Below are positions 34,764-44,359 of a DNA stretch of 64,000 nt, piece by piece. A program made the position numbers and the translations under genes. This DNA is from Burkholderiales bacterium. GTDB lineage: Bacteria > Pseudomonadota > Gammaproteobacteria > Burkholderiales > Burkholderiaceae_E. The stretch spans positions 124,001 to 188,000 of the forward strand of contig JAPLQE010000058.1 of the NCBI GenBank assembly GCA_026399835.1. The letters run 5' to 3'. Every line of letters starts with the position of its first letter. Position 1 is the stretch's first letter. Below the pieces are notes generated by a model. It was not told the origin of the DNA and did not search any database. It saw nothing but the letters and a program-made list of their open reading frames with translations.

Positions 34764-36286
34764 GCACGGTCCCCGGGGCGCTGCTCGCGCTCGACCTGCC
34801 GCTCGCGCACGGCGCGACGATCGTCGGGGTGCGGGTCTGGCCCGCGAAGGACTACACGCGCGTCACGCTCGAGCTCGATGCGCCGCTGAAGGCCTCGCAC
34901 TTCACCGTCGCCGATCCGCCGCGGCTGGTCGTCGACCTCGAGGGCGTCGAGATCGACGCGCAGCTGCGCGACCTGGTCGCAAAGGTCCAGGCCAACGACC
35001 CGTACATCGCCACGGTGCGGGTCGGCCAGAACCGGCCCAAGGTCACGCGCCTGGTGTTCGACCTGAAGGCGCCGGTCGCGCCGCAGGTGTTCGCGCTGCC
35101 GCCGATCGCGGTCTACCGCCACCGGCTGGTCCTCGACCTGTATCCGGTGGAGCCGCCCGATCCGCTCGCGCAGCTGATCGGCAGCGAGCGCGACGCGACA
35201 GGGGGCACGGCGGCGGCCGCCGGTGCCGGGTCGTCGATCGCAGCGTCCCCGGAGGGGACCGCGGCCTCGACGGCCTCGGGCGCGGCGGCGACGCCGGGCC
35301 CGTCCGCGTTCGCGTCGTCCGCTTCGGCTTCCGGCCCGGCATCCGGCGCGTCGTCCGCGGCCTCGACGGCTGCGGCCGGCGGCGCGCCGTCCTCCGGCGC
35401 GGGCGCGGGCGCGGGCGCCGGGTCCGCAGCGCGCGCCGCGTCCGCCCCGTCCGCTGCCCGCGCCCTGCCCGGCGACGACCCGCTCGCCACCCTCATCCGC
35501 GAGCGCGACGCCGCGGCGCGCGGCAAGGGCGGCTCGCCGGCGGTCACGCGGATGGTCACCATCGCGATCGATCCGGGCCACGGCGGCGAGGACCCGGGCG
35601 CGGTCGGTCGCTACGGCACGCTCGAGAAGGACGTGGTGCTCGCGGTCGCCTTCCGGCTGCGCGAGCGCATCAACGCCGAACCGAACATGCGCGCCTTCCT
35701 CACGCGCGACTCCGACTTCTTCGTGCCGCTGGCCACCCGCGTCTCGAAGGCCCGTGCGGTGCAGGCCGATCTCTTCGTGTCCGTGCATGCCGACGCGTTC
35801 GTGCTGCCCAACGCGCGCGGCTCGTCGGTGTTCGTGCTGTCGGACCGCACCGCGTCGAGCGTCGGCGCGCGCTGGCTCGCGAGCCGCGAGAACCGCGCCG
35901 ACCTGATCGGCGGCGTGAACCTGCCCAAGCGCAACCGCGAGGTCGCCAGCGTGCTGCTCGACCTGTCGACCACCGCGCAGATCCGCGAGAGCAAGCGGCT
36001 CGCCACCGCCGTGCTCGGCGAACTGCGCGGCATCGGCGACCTGCACAAGCCCGGGGTGGAGCAGGCGGCGTTCGCGGTGCTGCGCGCGCCCGACATCCCC
36101 TCGATCCTCGTCGAGACCGCATTCATCAGCAATCCGGACGAGGAGCGCAAGCTGCGCAACCCGCGCTACCAGCTGCAGATCGCCGACGCGATCTTCGCCG
36201 GCATCCGGAACCACTTCCGGCGCAACCCGCCGCTGCCACGCGGGCAGACGGCGCGCCTCGAGCCGACCGACCCGCAGCCTGCTTGA
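34733..36286 (+). CDS. amiC: Periplasmic N-acetylmuramoyl-L-alanine amidase AmiC
   Basis: 517 residues from the GTG at 34733, chosen because it directly precedes a Tat-type signal (RGRRRFLSTVPGALLALDLP). Known AmiA/AmiC proteins are Tat-exported. An AMIN domain, which targets the septum or peptidoglycan, spans about 30-140. A long Ala/Ser/Gly/Pro linker covers about 155-265. The Amidase_3 domain runs from 274 (AIDPGHGGEDPGAVG) with Zn ligands in GHGGED, GTLEKD and SVHADAF and the catalytic Glu in LVETAFISNP. It cleaves peptide stems during daughter-cell separation. The low-complexity linker is longer than in most AmiC proteins. Confidence 0.92.
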   Translation: MPERGRRRFLSTVPGALLALDLPLAHGATIVGVRVWPAKDYTRVTLELDAPLKASHFTVADPPRLVVDLEGVEIDAQLRDLVAKVQANDPYIATVRVGQNRPKVTRLVFDLKAPVAPQVFALPPIAVYRHRLVLDLYPVEPPDPLAQLIGSERDATGGTAAAAGAGSSIAASPEGTAASTASGAAATPGPSAFASSASASGPASGASSAASTAAAGGAPSSGAGAGAGAGSAARAASAPSAARALPGDDPLATLIRERDAAARGKGGSPAVTRMVTIAIDPGHGGEDPGAVGRYGTLEKDVVLAVAFRLRERINAEPNMRAFLTRDSDFFVPLATRVSKARAVQADLFVSVHADAFVLPNARGSSVFVLSDRTASSVGARWLASRENRADLIGGVNLPKRNREVASVLLDLSTTAQIRESKRLATAVLGELRGIGDLHKPGVEQAAFAVLRAPDIPSILVETAFISNPDEERKLRNPRYQLQIADAIFAGIRNHFRRNPPLPRGQTARLEPTDPQPA

Positions 36287-36312
36287 CATCGGTCACCCGC
36301 CGCACGTACCGT
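36283..36312 (+). promoter_or_regulatory. Possible promoter of the chromate genes
   Basis: A perfect TTGACA at 36283-36288, at the very end of amiC, is followed by an 18-nt spacer and TACCGT (three of six matches). It could drive the chrB-like/chrA pair 84 bp downstream. The weak -10 keeps confidence low. Confidence 0.3.
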
Positions 36313-36395
36313 CGGGCGGTCGGGAATCAGGCTCCCGGCTCCCAAGACGGTGTCCCGTCCAAGCCCTGGCCATCCACTCATGGAGCCCGGCCCGC

Positions 36396-37265
36396 ATGGA
36401 CACCGCATCGCCTCCCCCCGCTTCGCCTTCCGTGTCAGTCCTTCCCGACCGCGTGCCATCGATCGACGCCGACGCGCTGCGCGGCCTCGCGGGCAGCGCG
36501 CGCTGGCCGCAGGTGCTCGACGTGCGCCGCGCCCCGGCGCATGACGCCTCGCCCGAGCGCATCGCCGGCGCGCTGCGCTGCGCACCCGATCGCCTGGCAG
36601 ACGCACCGGTCTGGCTCGATCCGTCGCGCGAGATCGTCTGCGTGTGCGTGCACGGCCACGAGGTCAGCCGAGACGCAGCGAGCGCGCTGCGCGCCCGCGG
36701 ATTCCGGGCGCGAATGCTCGCCGGCGGCATCGAGGCCTGGCGTGCCGCGGGCGGTGCGCTGCGTCGCGCCGATGCGCCGCTAGAGATCCCGGCGGAGGGC
36801 GGCTCGACCTGGGTGACGCGCGCGGGCCCGAAGGTCGACCGCATCGCCTGCCCGTGGCTCGTGCGCCGCTTCGTCGATCCGCGCGCACGCTTCGTCTACC
36901 TGCCCGAGGCCGAGGTGCTCAGCTTCGCGGCCCGCACCGGCGCGATCGCCTTCGACCTGCCCGGCGGCGCGATCACGCACGACGGCGAGCGCTGCAGCTT
37001 CGACACGCTGTGCGAGGCCGCGGGCCTGCAGGATGCCGCGCTGTCGCGGCTCGCACCGGTGGTGCGCGGTGCCGACACCGACCGGCACGGGCTCGCGCCC
37101 GAGGCCGCCGGACTGCTCGCCCTGTCGCTCGGCCTGTCGCGGCTGCATGCCGACGACGACGCCGCGATGCTCGAGGCTGCGATGCCGATGTACGACGCGC
37201 TGTACGCATGGAGCCGCGACGCGCGGCACGCATCGCACCGCTGGCAGCCCGGAGCGGCACGATGA
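36396..37265 (+). CDS. Rhodanese-ChrB fusion, chromate resistance protein
   Basis: 289 residues. The N-terminal part (about 15-125) is a rhodanese fold (PQVLDVRRAPAHDAS, VCVCVHGHEVSRDAASALRA, GGIEAWRAAGG), with a cysteine in the active-loop position (CVCVHGHE). The C-terminal part (about 140-280) is the ChrB C-terminal domain: TRAGPKVDRIACPWLVRRFV, DLPGGAITHDGERCSFDTLC. Such fusions accompany ChrA transporters and are thought to act in chromate response or reduction. The stop overlaps the chrA start (ATGA), so they are coupled. Confidence 0.87.
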   Translation: MDTASPPPASPSVSVLPDRVPSIDADALRGLAGSARWPQVLDVRRAPAHDASPERIAGALRCAPDRLADAPVWLDPSREIVCVCVHGHEVSRDAASALRARGFRARMLAGGIEAWRAAGGALRRADAPLEIPAEGGSTWVTRAGPKVDRIACPWLVRRFVDPRARFVYLPEAEVLSFAARTGAIAFDLPGGAITHDGERCSFDTLCEAAGLQDAALSRLAPVVRGADTDRHGLAPEAAGLLALSLGLSRLHADDDAAMLEAAMPMYDALYAWSRDARHASHRWQPGAAR

Positions 37266-38635
37266 GCGCCCCCGCACCGAGCGCGGGCACCGACGCACCG
37301 CCCGTCTTGCCCGCCACCGTGCCCTTCGGCGAGGCGTTTCGCTTCTGGCTCAAGCTCGGCTTCATCAGCTTCGGCGGGCCGGCCGGACAGATCGCGATCA
37401 TGCACGAGGCGCTGGTCGAGCGGCGCCGCTGGATCTCCGAGGGTCGCTTCCTGCACGCGCTCAACTACTGCATGGTGCTGCCCGGGCCCGAGGCGCAGCA
37501 GCTGGCCACGTACATCGGCTGGCTGATGCACCGCACGCCGGGCGCACTGATCGCCGGCGGCCTGTTCGTGCTGCCCTCGCTGTTCCTGCTGATCGCGCTG
37601 TCCTGGGTCTACCTCGCGTTCGGCGACGTGCCGGCGGTGGGCGGCGTGCTCGCCGGCATCAAGCCCGCGGTGATCGCCATCGTGCTGGCGGCGGGCTGGC
37701 GGATCGCGTCGCGCTCGCTCAGGCATCCGGCGGCCTGGGCGATCGCGATCGCGGCCTTCGTCGCGATCGCGGCCTTCGACGTCCCGTTCCCGGCGATCGT
37801 GCTGGCGGCGGCCGCGCTCGGCGCGATCGGCGGTCGCCTGGCGCCCTCGGGCTTCGGCGGCGCGGGCGCCGGACACGGCGCGGCGCGCGCCGCGCACGGG
37901 CCGGCGCTGATCGACGACGACACGCCGCCTCCGGCGCACGCCCGCTTCTCGCGCGGGCACTTCGCGGCGGTGCTCGCGGTCGGCATCGGGCTGGGTGCGC
38001 TCGGCTGGGGGCTGCTGCACGCCTGGCCCAGCGCGAGCCCGGTGTTCGCCGACATGGCGGGCTTCTTCACCAAGGCCGCACTGCTCACCTTCGGCGGCGC
38101 GTACGCCGTGCTGCCCTACGTCTACCAGGGCGCGGTCGAGCACTACGGCTGGCTGACCGGGCCGCAGATGATCGACGGCCTGGCGCTCGGCGAGACCACG
38201 CCCGGGCCGCTGATCATGATCGTCGCCTTCGTGGGCTTCGTCGGCGGCTGGACGCTGCAGGCGCTCGGGCCCGACGCGCTGTTCGCGGCGGGCGCGGCGG
38301 GCGCGGTCGTGGCCACCGCGTTCACCTTCCTGCCCTCGTTCGTGTTCATCCTCGCAGGCGGGCCGCTGGTGGAGGCGACCCGCGGCAGCCTGCGCGTGAC
38401 CGCGCCGCTCGCCGGCATCTCGGCGGCGGTGGTCGGCGTGATCGCCGCGCTCGCGCTCTTCTTCGCGCAGCACGTGCTCTGGCCGCAGGGCTTCGGCGGA
38501 CGCTTCGATGCCGTGGCCGCGGCGCTGGGCGCGGCAGCGGCGGTCGCGCTGTTCCGCTACAAGGTGGGCGTGGTCCGGCTGATCCTGGCCTGCGGTGCTG
38601 CGGGGCTGGTGCTCAGGCTGGCGGGGCTGCACTGA
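37262..38635 (+). CDS. chrA: Chromate efflux transporter ChrA
   Basis: 457 residues, the long bidomain CHR type. Each half has its CHR motif: LGFISFGGPAGQIAIMHEAL plus MVLPGPEAQQLATYIGW in the first, and AALLTFGGAYAVLPYVYQGA plus ALGETTPGPLIMIVAFVGF in the second, with about ten to twelve hydrophobic segments. ChrA pumps chromate out by proton antiport in the inner membrane. It is coupled to the upstream rhodanese-ChrB gene. Both sit between amiC and mutL, where a contiguous core operon is more usual, so they look inserted. Confidence 0.93.
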   Translation: MSAPAPSAGTDAPPVLPATVPFGEAFRFWLKLGFISFGGPAGQIAIMHEALVERRRWISEGRFLHALNYCMVLPGPEAQQLATYIGWLMHRTPGALIAGGLFVLPSLFLLIALSWVYLAFGDVPAVGGVLAGIKPAVIAIVLAAGWRIASRSLRHPAAWAIAIAAFVAIAAFDVPFPAIVLAAAALGAIGGRLAPSGFGGAGAGHGAARAAHGPALIDDDTPPPAHARFSRGHFAAVLAVGIGLGALGWGLLHAWPSASPVFADMAGFFTKAALLTFGGAYAVLPYVYQGAVEHYGWLTGPQMIDGLALGETTPGPLIMIVAFVGFVGGWTLQALGPDALFAAGAAGAVVATAFTFLPSFVFILAGGPLVEATRGSLRVTAPLAGISAAVVGVIAALALFFAQHVLWPQGFGGRFDAVAAALGAAAAVALFRYKVGVVRLILACGAAGLVLRLAGLH

Positions 38636-38683
38636 CCCGGCGGCATCAGGGGCTCGGCTCGGGCCCCGAGATCAGGCGGCCGC

Positions 38684-39337
38684 TCAGGCGCGCGTGGCGC
38701 GCCGCTTGAACACCATGTGCCGCAGCACCTCGAACACCGCGGGCAGGCCCGGCACGATGATCAGCGCGAGCGCGATCCAGGAGAAATGCGCCTTCACCCA
38801 GGGCAGGTTGCCCACCAGGTAGCCGAGCACGGTCAGGCTCGTCACCCAGAGCACGCCACCCAACACGTTGTAGAGCGCGAACTTCGGGTAGGTCATCTCG
38901 GCGACGCCGGCCACGAAGGGCGCGAAGGTGCGCACGAACGGGATGAAGCGGGCGACGATGATCGTGATCGCGCCGTGCCGCTCGTAGAACGCGTGCGTGC
39001 GGTCGAAGGCGGCGCGATTGAAGAAGCGCGACTGCTCCCAGCTCCAGACCCGCGGACCGAAGTGCCGGCCGATCGCGTAGTTGGTGGCATCGCCGAGCAC
39101 GGCCGCGACGATCAGCAGCACGATCAGCACAGGCAGCGACAGGCCGCCGATCGCGGCGATCGCGCCGCAGACGAAGAGCAGCGAGTCGCCCGGCAGGAAC
39201 GGCATCACGACCACGCCGGTCTCGACGAAGATGATGGCGAACAGGATCGCGTACACCCAGACGCCGTACTGGGCCACGACCGCCTCGAGGTGCTTGTCGA
39301 GGTGGAGGAAAACGTCGATGAACTGCGCGATGTCCAT
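38684..39337 (-). CDS. DedA-family membrane protein
   Basis: 217 residues from ATG 39337. The DedA/SNARE-associated motif set is complete: FVETGVVVMPFLPGDSLLF, GDATNYAIGRHFG, FYERHGAITIIVARFIPFVR, AGVAEMTYPKF and a C-terminal membrane pair. DedA proteins are inner-membrane proteins linked to lipid carrier (undecaprenyl or phospholipid) flipping and proton homeostasis. It is divergent from mutL, with the starts only 40 bp apart. Confidence 0.93.
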   Translation of the reverse strand: MDIAQFIDVFLHLDKHLEAVVAQYGVWVYAILFAIIFVETGVVVMPFLPGDSLLFVCGAIAAIGGLSLPVLIVLLIVAAVLGDATNYAIGRHFGPRVWSWEQSRFFNRAAFDRTHAFYERHGAITIIVARFIPFVRTFAPFVAGVAEMTYPKFALYNVLGGVLWVTSLTVLGYLVGNLPWVKAHFSWIALALIIVPGLPAVFEVLRHMVFKRRATRA

Positions 39338-39362
39338 GGCCGACGGGATCATACACGGCACC

Positions 39363-39368
39363 TATAAT
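39363..39368 (+). promoter_or_regulatory. Perfect -10 box immediately before mutL
   Basis: TATAAT ends nine nt before the ATG (39378). Transcription from it would start near 39375, at or next to the in-frame GTG-ATG pair, giving a leaderless or almost leaderless mRNA. No good -35 is visible 16-18 nt upstream. Confidence 0.45.
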
Positions 39369-39377
39369 GCGTCCGTG

Positions 39378-41504
<2,127 letters not shown>

Positions 41505-41509
41505 GCACG

Positions 41510-41848
41510 ATGCCCGCCGAGCCCCCGTCCGCCGGGTCACCGCCCCCCGGGTCCCATGCGCCGGCGGCCCTCGAACGCCGCCGCGACGACCGTCGCGCCG
41601 TGCTGCTGCTCGCGACGCTGATCGCCTTCCAGCCGCTGTCGACCGACCTGTACCTGCCGTCGATGCCCTCGATCGCCGCCGGCCTCGGGCTGGACGCGGG
41701 CGCGGTGCAGACGACGCTGTCGGTCTCCATCCTCGGCTTCGCGCTGATCGGCACCGCGATGTACTGGGGCCTGTTCTCGTTCCTGTCCGAGGCCTCGTTC
41801 GTCTTCGGCGGCGTGCACGCGGGGCCGCTGCCCGCGGCGGCGCGATGA
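41510..41848 (+). pseudogene. Remnant of a Bcr/CflA-type MFS drug transporter gene
   Basis: The open frame still encodes 112 residues. Its first part ([40 protein letters not shown], split here) is the N-terminus and first helix of a Bcr/CflA transporter. It is then joined directly to a segment like TM7 ([19 protein letters not shown]), after which similarity stops. Full-length relatives have about 400 residues, so roughly 70% is missing. In Burkholderiales an MFS gene of this kind often sits between mutL and miaA (from memory). The remnant starts 5 bp after the mutL stop and ends in an ATGA overlap with miaA. Confidence 0.7.
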
Positions 41849-42816
41849 GCGGCCCCGCGGGCGCCGCGCGCCCCGATGCGATCCTGCTGCTCGGCCCGAC
41901 CGCCTCGGGCAAGAGCGCGATCGCGATGGCGCTGGCCGAGCGCCTGCCGCTGGAGATCGTCAGCGTCGACTCGGCGCTGGTCTACCGGAGCCTGGACATC
42001 GGCACCGCCAAGCCGACCGCCGCCGAGCGCGCCGCGGTGCCGCACCACCTGATCGACACGATCGCGCCCACCGCGACCTACTCGGCCGCGGCATTCGCCG
42101 CCGATGCGCGCCGGCTGATCGCGGCGATCCGCGCGCGCGGCCGGCTGCCGCTGCTGGTCGGCGGCACGATGCTCTACGCGAAGGCGCTGGCCGAGGGGCT
42201 CGACGAGCTGCCGCGGGCCGACCCCGCGGTGCGCGCCGCGCTCGATGCCGAGGCCGCGCGCGACGGCTGGCCCGCGCTGCATGCGCGGCTCGCCTGCATC
42301 GACCCGATCACCGCGGCCCGCCTCGAGCCGGGCGACTCGCAGCGCGTGCAGCGGGCGCTCGAGGTGCACGCGCTCACCGGCCGGCCGATGTCGGCGCTGA
42401 TCGGCACGCGCGCGGCCGACGGCCCGCCGCCGCGGCTGGCGACGATCGCGCTCGAACCCGCGGACCGCGCGGTGCTGCATGCGCGGATCGCCGCCCGCTT
42501 CGAGGCGATGCTCGCCGCCGGCTTCCTCGACGAGGTGCGCGCGCTGCGCGCCCGCGGCGACCTCGCGCCCACGATGCCGTCGATGCGCTGCGTCGGCTAC
42601 CGCCAGGCCTGGTCCTACCTCGACGATCTCGAGGCCGGCGAGGGTGGCGGGGCGCGGCGCCAGCGATTCGTCGACGAGGCGATCGCGGCCACGCGCCAGC
42701 TCGCCAAGCGCCAGCTCACCTGGCTGCGCTCGATGCGCGCGCGCGAGGTGCTCGACTGCCTCGCGCCCGACGCGCTCGAGCGGGTGTCCGCTATCATCGC
42801 CGCCCATGAACGCTGA
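41845..42816 (+). CDS. miaA: tRNA dimethylallyltransferase MiaA
   Basis: 323 residues. P-loop [14 protein letters not shown] near 15-28, [17 protein letters not shown] next to the substrate site, [13 protein letters not shown], and [13 protein letters not shown] plus [14 protein letters not shown] near the end. It adds dimethylallyl to A37 of tRNAs reading UNN codons. The start overlaps the MFS remnant stop by ATGA, and the end overlaps the dehydrogenase start by 11 bp. Confidence 0.95.
   Translation: MSGPAGAARPDAILLLGPTASGKSAIAMALAERLPLEIVSVDSALVYRSLDIGTAKPTAAERAAVPHHLIDTIAPTATYSAAAFAADARRLIAAIRARGRLPLLVGGTMLYAKALAEGLDELPRADPAVRAALDAEAARDGWPALHARLACIDPITAARLEPGDSQRVQRALEVHALTGRPMSALIGTRAADGPPPRLATIALEPADRAVLHARIAARFEAMLAAGFLDEVRALRARGDLAPTMPSMRCVGYRQAWSYLDDLEAGEGGGARRQRFVDEAIAATRQLAKRQLTWLRSMRAREVLDCLAPDALERVSAIIAAHER
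42792..42797 (+). promoter_or_regulatory. -10-like box just before the 6PG dehydrogenase start
   Basis: TATCAT lies in the 3' end of miaA and ends eight nt before ATG 42806. Like the boxes before mutL and the HAD gene, it would give a nearly leaderless transcript. No clear -35. Confidence 0.3.
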
Positions 42817-43741
42817 CCCCCTCACCCCTGCCCCGACGCTCGCGATGGTCGGCCTCGGCCGCATGGGCGCGAACATGGCGCGGCGCCTCGCCCGCGGCGG
42901 CGCGCACGTGCACGGCTTCGACGCGCAGCCCGAGGCCCGGACGGCGCTCGCCGACGAGCCCGGCGTCGTGCTGCACACGAGCCTGGCCGATGCGGTGGCC
43001 GCACTCCCTGCGCCACGCACGGTCTGGCTGATGCTGCCGGCGGGCGAGCCGAGCGAGACGGCGCTGGCCGAGCTCGTCGCGCGGCTCGCGCCCGGCGACC
43101 TGGTCGTCGACGGCGCGAACGCGAACTACCTCGACTCGCAGCGCCACGCCCGCGACCTCGAGGCGCACGGGCTGCGCTTCGCCGACTGCGGCGTCTCCGG
43201 CGGCGTGTGGGGCCTCGCGAACGGCTACTGCCTGATGTACGGTGCCGACGCCGAGGCCGCCGCTCGGCTCGCGCCGATCGCGCGGCTGCTCGCACCCGAG
43301 CCCGATCGGGGCTGGCTGCACTGCGGGCCGCCGGGCAGCGGCCATTTCGTGAAGATGATCCACAACGGCATCGAGTACGGCGCGATGCAGGCCTACGCCG
43401 AGGGCTTCGCGCTGCTCGAGGGCAAGACCGAGTTCGACCTCGACCTCGCCGCCGTCGGCGAGCTCTGGCGGCACGGCTCGGTGGTCCGCTCGTGGCTGCT
43501 CGACCTCACCGTCGATGCGCTGCACGACCCGGGTGCGCTCGACGCGGTCGCGCCCTACGTGGCCGACTCCGGCGAGGGCCGCTGGACCGTCGACGAATCG
43601 GTGCGCCAGGGCACGCCCGCGCCGGTCATCGCGCTCGCGCTGATGAGCCGTTTTGCGTCGCAGGGGCGCGCCGACGTCGGCAACCGGCTGCTGTCGCTGA
43701 TGCGCAAGGGATTCGGCGGTCACGCCGTCAAGACGAAGTGA
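42806..43741 (+). CDS. gnd: 6-phosphogluconate dehydrogenase, short decarboxylating type
   Basis: 311 residues, the short YqeC/GndA-like form rather than the 470-residue classical Gnd. The N-terminal Rossmann motif is [13 protein letters not shown]. The active-site region has [17 protein letters not shown] and [16 protein letters not shown], and [20 protein letters not shown] holds the conserved Lys and Asn. It converts 6-phosphogluconate to ribulose-5-phosphate and CO2, often with NAD. It is coupled (GTGA) to gluconokinase, so the pair would route gluconate to the pentose phosphate pathway. Confidence 0.9.
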   Translation: MNADPLTPAPTLAMVGLGRMGANMARRLARGGAHVHGFDAQPEARTALADEPGVVLHTSLADAVAALPAPRTVWLMLPAGEPSETALAELVARLAPGDLVVDGANANYLDSQRHARDLEAHGLRFADCGVSGGVWGLANGYCLMYGADAEAAARLAPIARLLAPEPDRGWLHCGPPGSGHFVKMIHNGIEYGAMQAYAEGFALLEGKTEFDLDLAAVGELWRHGSVVRSWLLDLTVDALHDPGALDAVAPYVADSGEGRWTVDESVRQGTPAPVIALALMSRFASQGRADVGNRLLSLMRKGFGGHAVKTK

Positions 43742-44352
43742 GCCGCAGCTGCGATCCGCGCGACGCCGCCGACCCGGGCGGCGCGCGGGCGCCCGCGCCG
43801 GTCGGCGGCGGCGAGGCACCGGCCCGCGGCGCCGGCGCGCCGCTCGCGGTCGTCGTGATGGGCGTGTCCGGCTGCGGCAAGACCTCGGTGGGCGAGGCGC
43901 TCGCGCGGCGGCTCGGCGCCCGATTCGTCGATGCCGACGATTTCCATCCGCCGGCCAACGTCGAGAAGATGCGCGCCGGCACGCCGCTCGACGACACCGA
44001 CCGCGCGCCCTGGCTCGCCCGACTGAACGCGGTGATGCGTCACTCGGTCGCCAAGGGCGAGCCGGTGGTGCTCGCCTGCTCGGCGCTCAAGGCGCGCTAC
44101 CGCGCCGCGCTCGCCGAGCGGCTGCCCGGGCTGCGCGTCGTGCACCTGGCCGGCTCGTTCGAGCTGATCTCGGCGCGGCTCGCGCAGCGCCAGCACCGCT
44201 ACATGCCGGCGAGCCTGCTGGCCAGTCAGTTCGAGGCGCTCGAGGCGCCGCAGGACGCGGTGACCGTGGACGTCGACGCGTCGGTCGAGGCCCTGGCCGA
44301 GGCCGCGGCGCGCGGCCTGACCGGCGCTCGAGAAGCCGTGAAGGAACCGTAG
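43738..44352 (+). CDS. gntK: Gluconokinase
   Basis: 204 residues from the GTG that overlaps the upstream stop (GTGA). P-loop VVMGVSGCGKTSVGEALARR near 41-60, then DADDFHPPANVEKMRAGTPL and PWLARLN, diagnostic of GntK; ACSALKARYR and HLAGSFELISARL follow. It phosphorylates D-gluconate to 6-phosphogluconate, the substrate of the preceding enzyme. The first 38 residues are low-complexity and not part of the kinase, so a later start is possible, but no ATG occurs before the P-loop. It converges on tamB with a 7-bp gap. Confidence 0.9.
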   Translation: MSRSCDPRDAADPGGARAPAPVGGGEAPARGAGAPLAVVVMGVSGCGKTSVGEALARRLGARFVDADDFHPPANVEKMRAGTPLDDTDRAPWLARLNAVMRHSVAKGEPVVLACSALKARYRAALAERLPGLRVVHLAGSFELISARLAQRQHRYMPASLLASQFEALEAPQDAVTVDVDASVEALAEAAARGLTGAREAVKEP

Positions 44353-44359
44353 CCCCGCT

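Noticed and set aside
36166-36606. Minus-strand frame across the amiC end and chrB start
   Set aside because: It overlaps two supported genes and shows only low-complexity Arg/Ala sequence.
38636-38683. Possible terminator between chrA and dedA
   Set aside because: The palindrome CTCGGGCCCCGAG leaves no room for a loop with a full stem and no T run follows.
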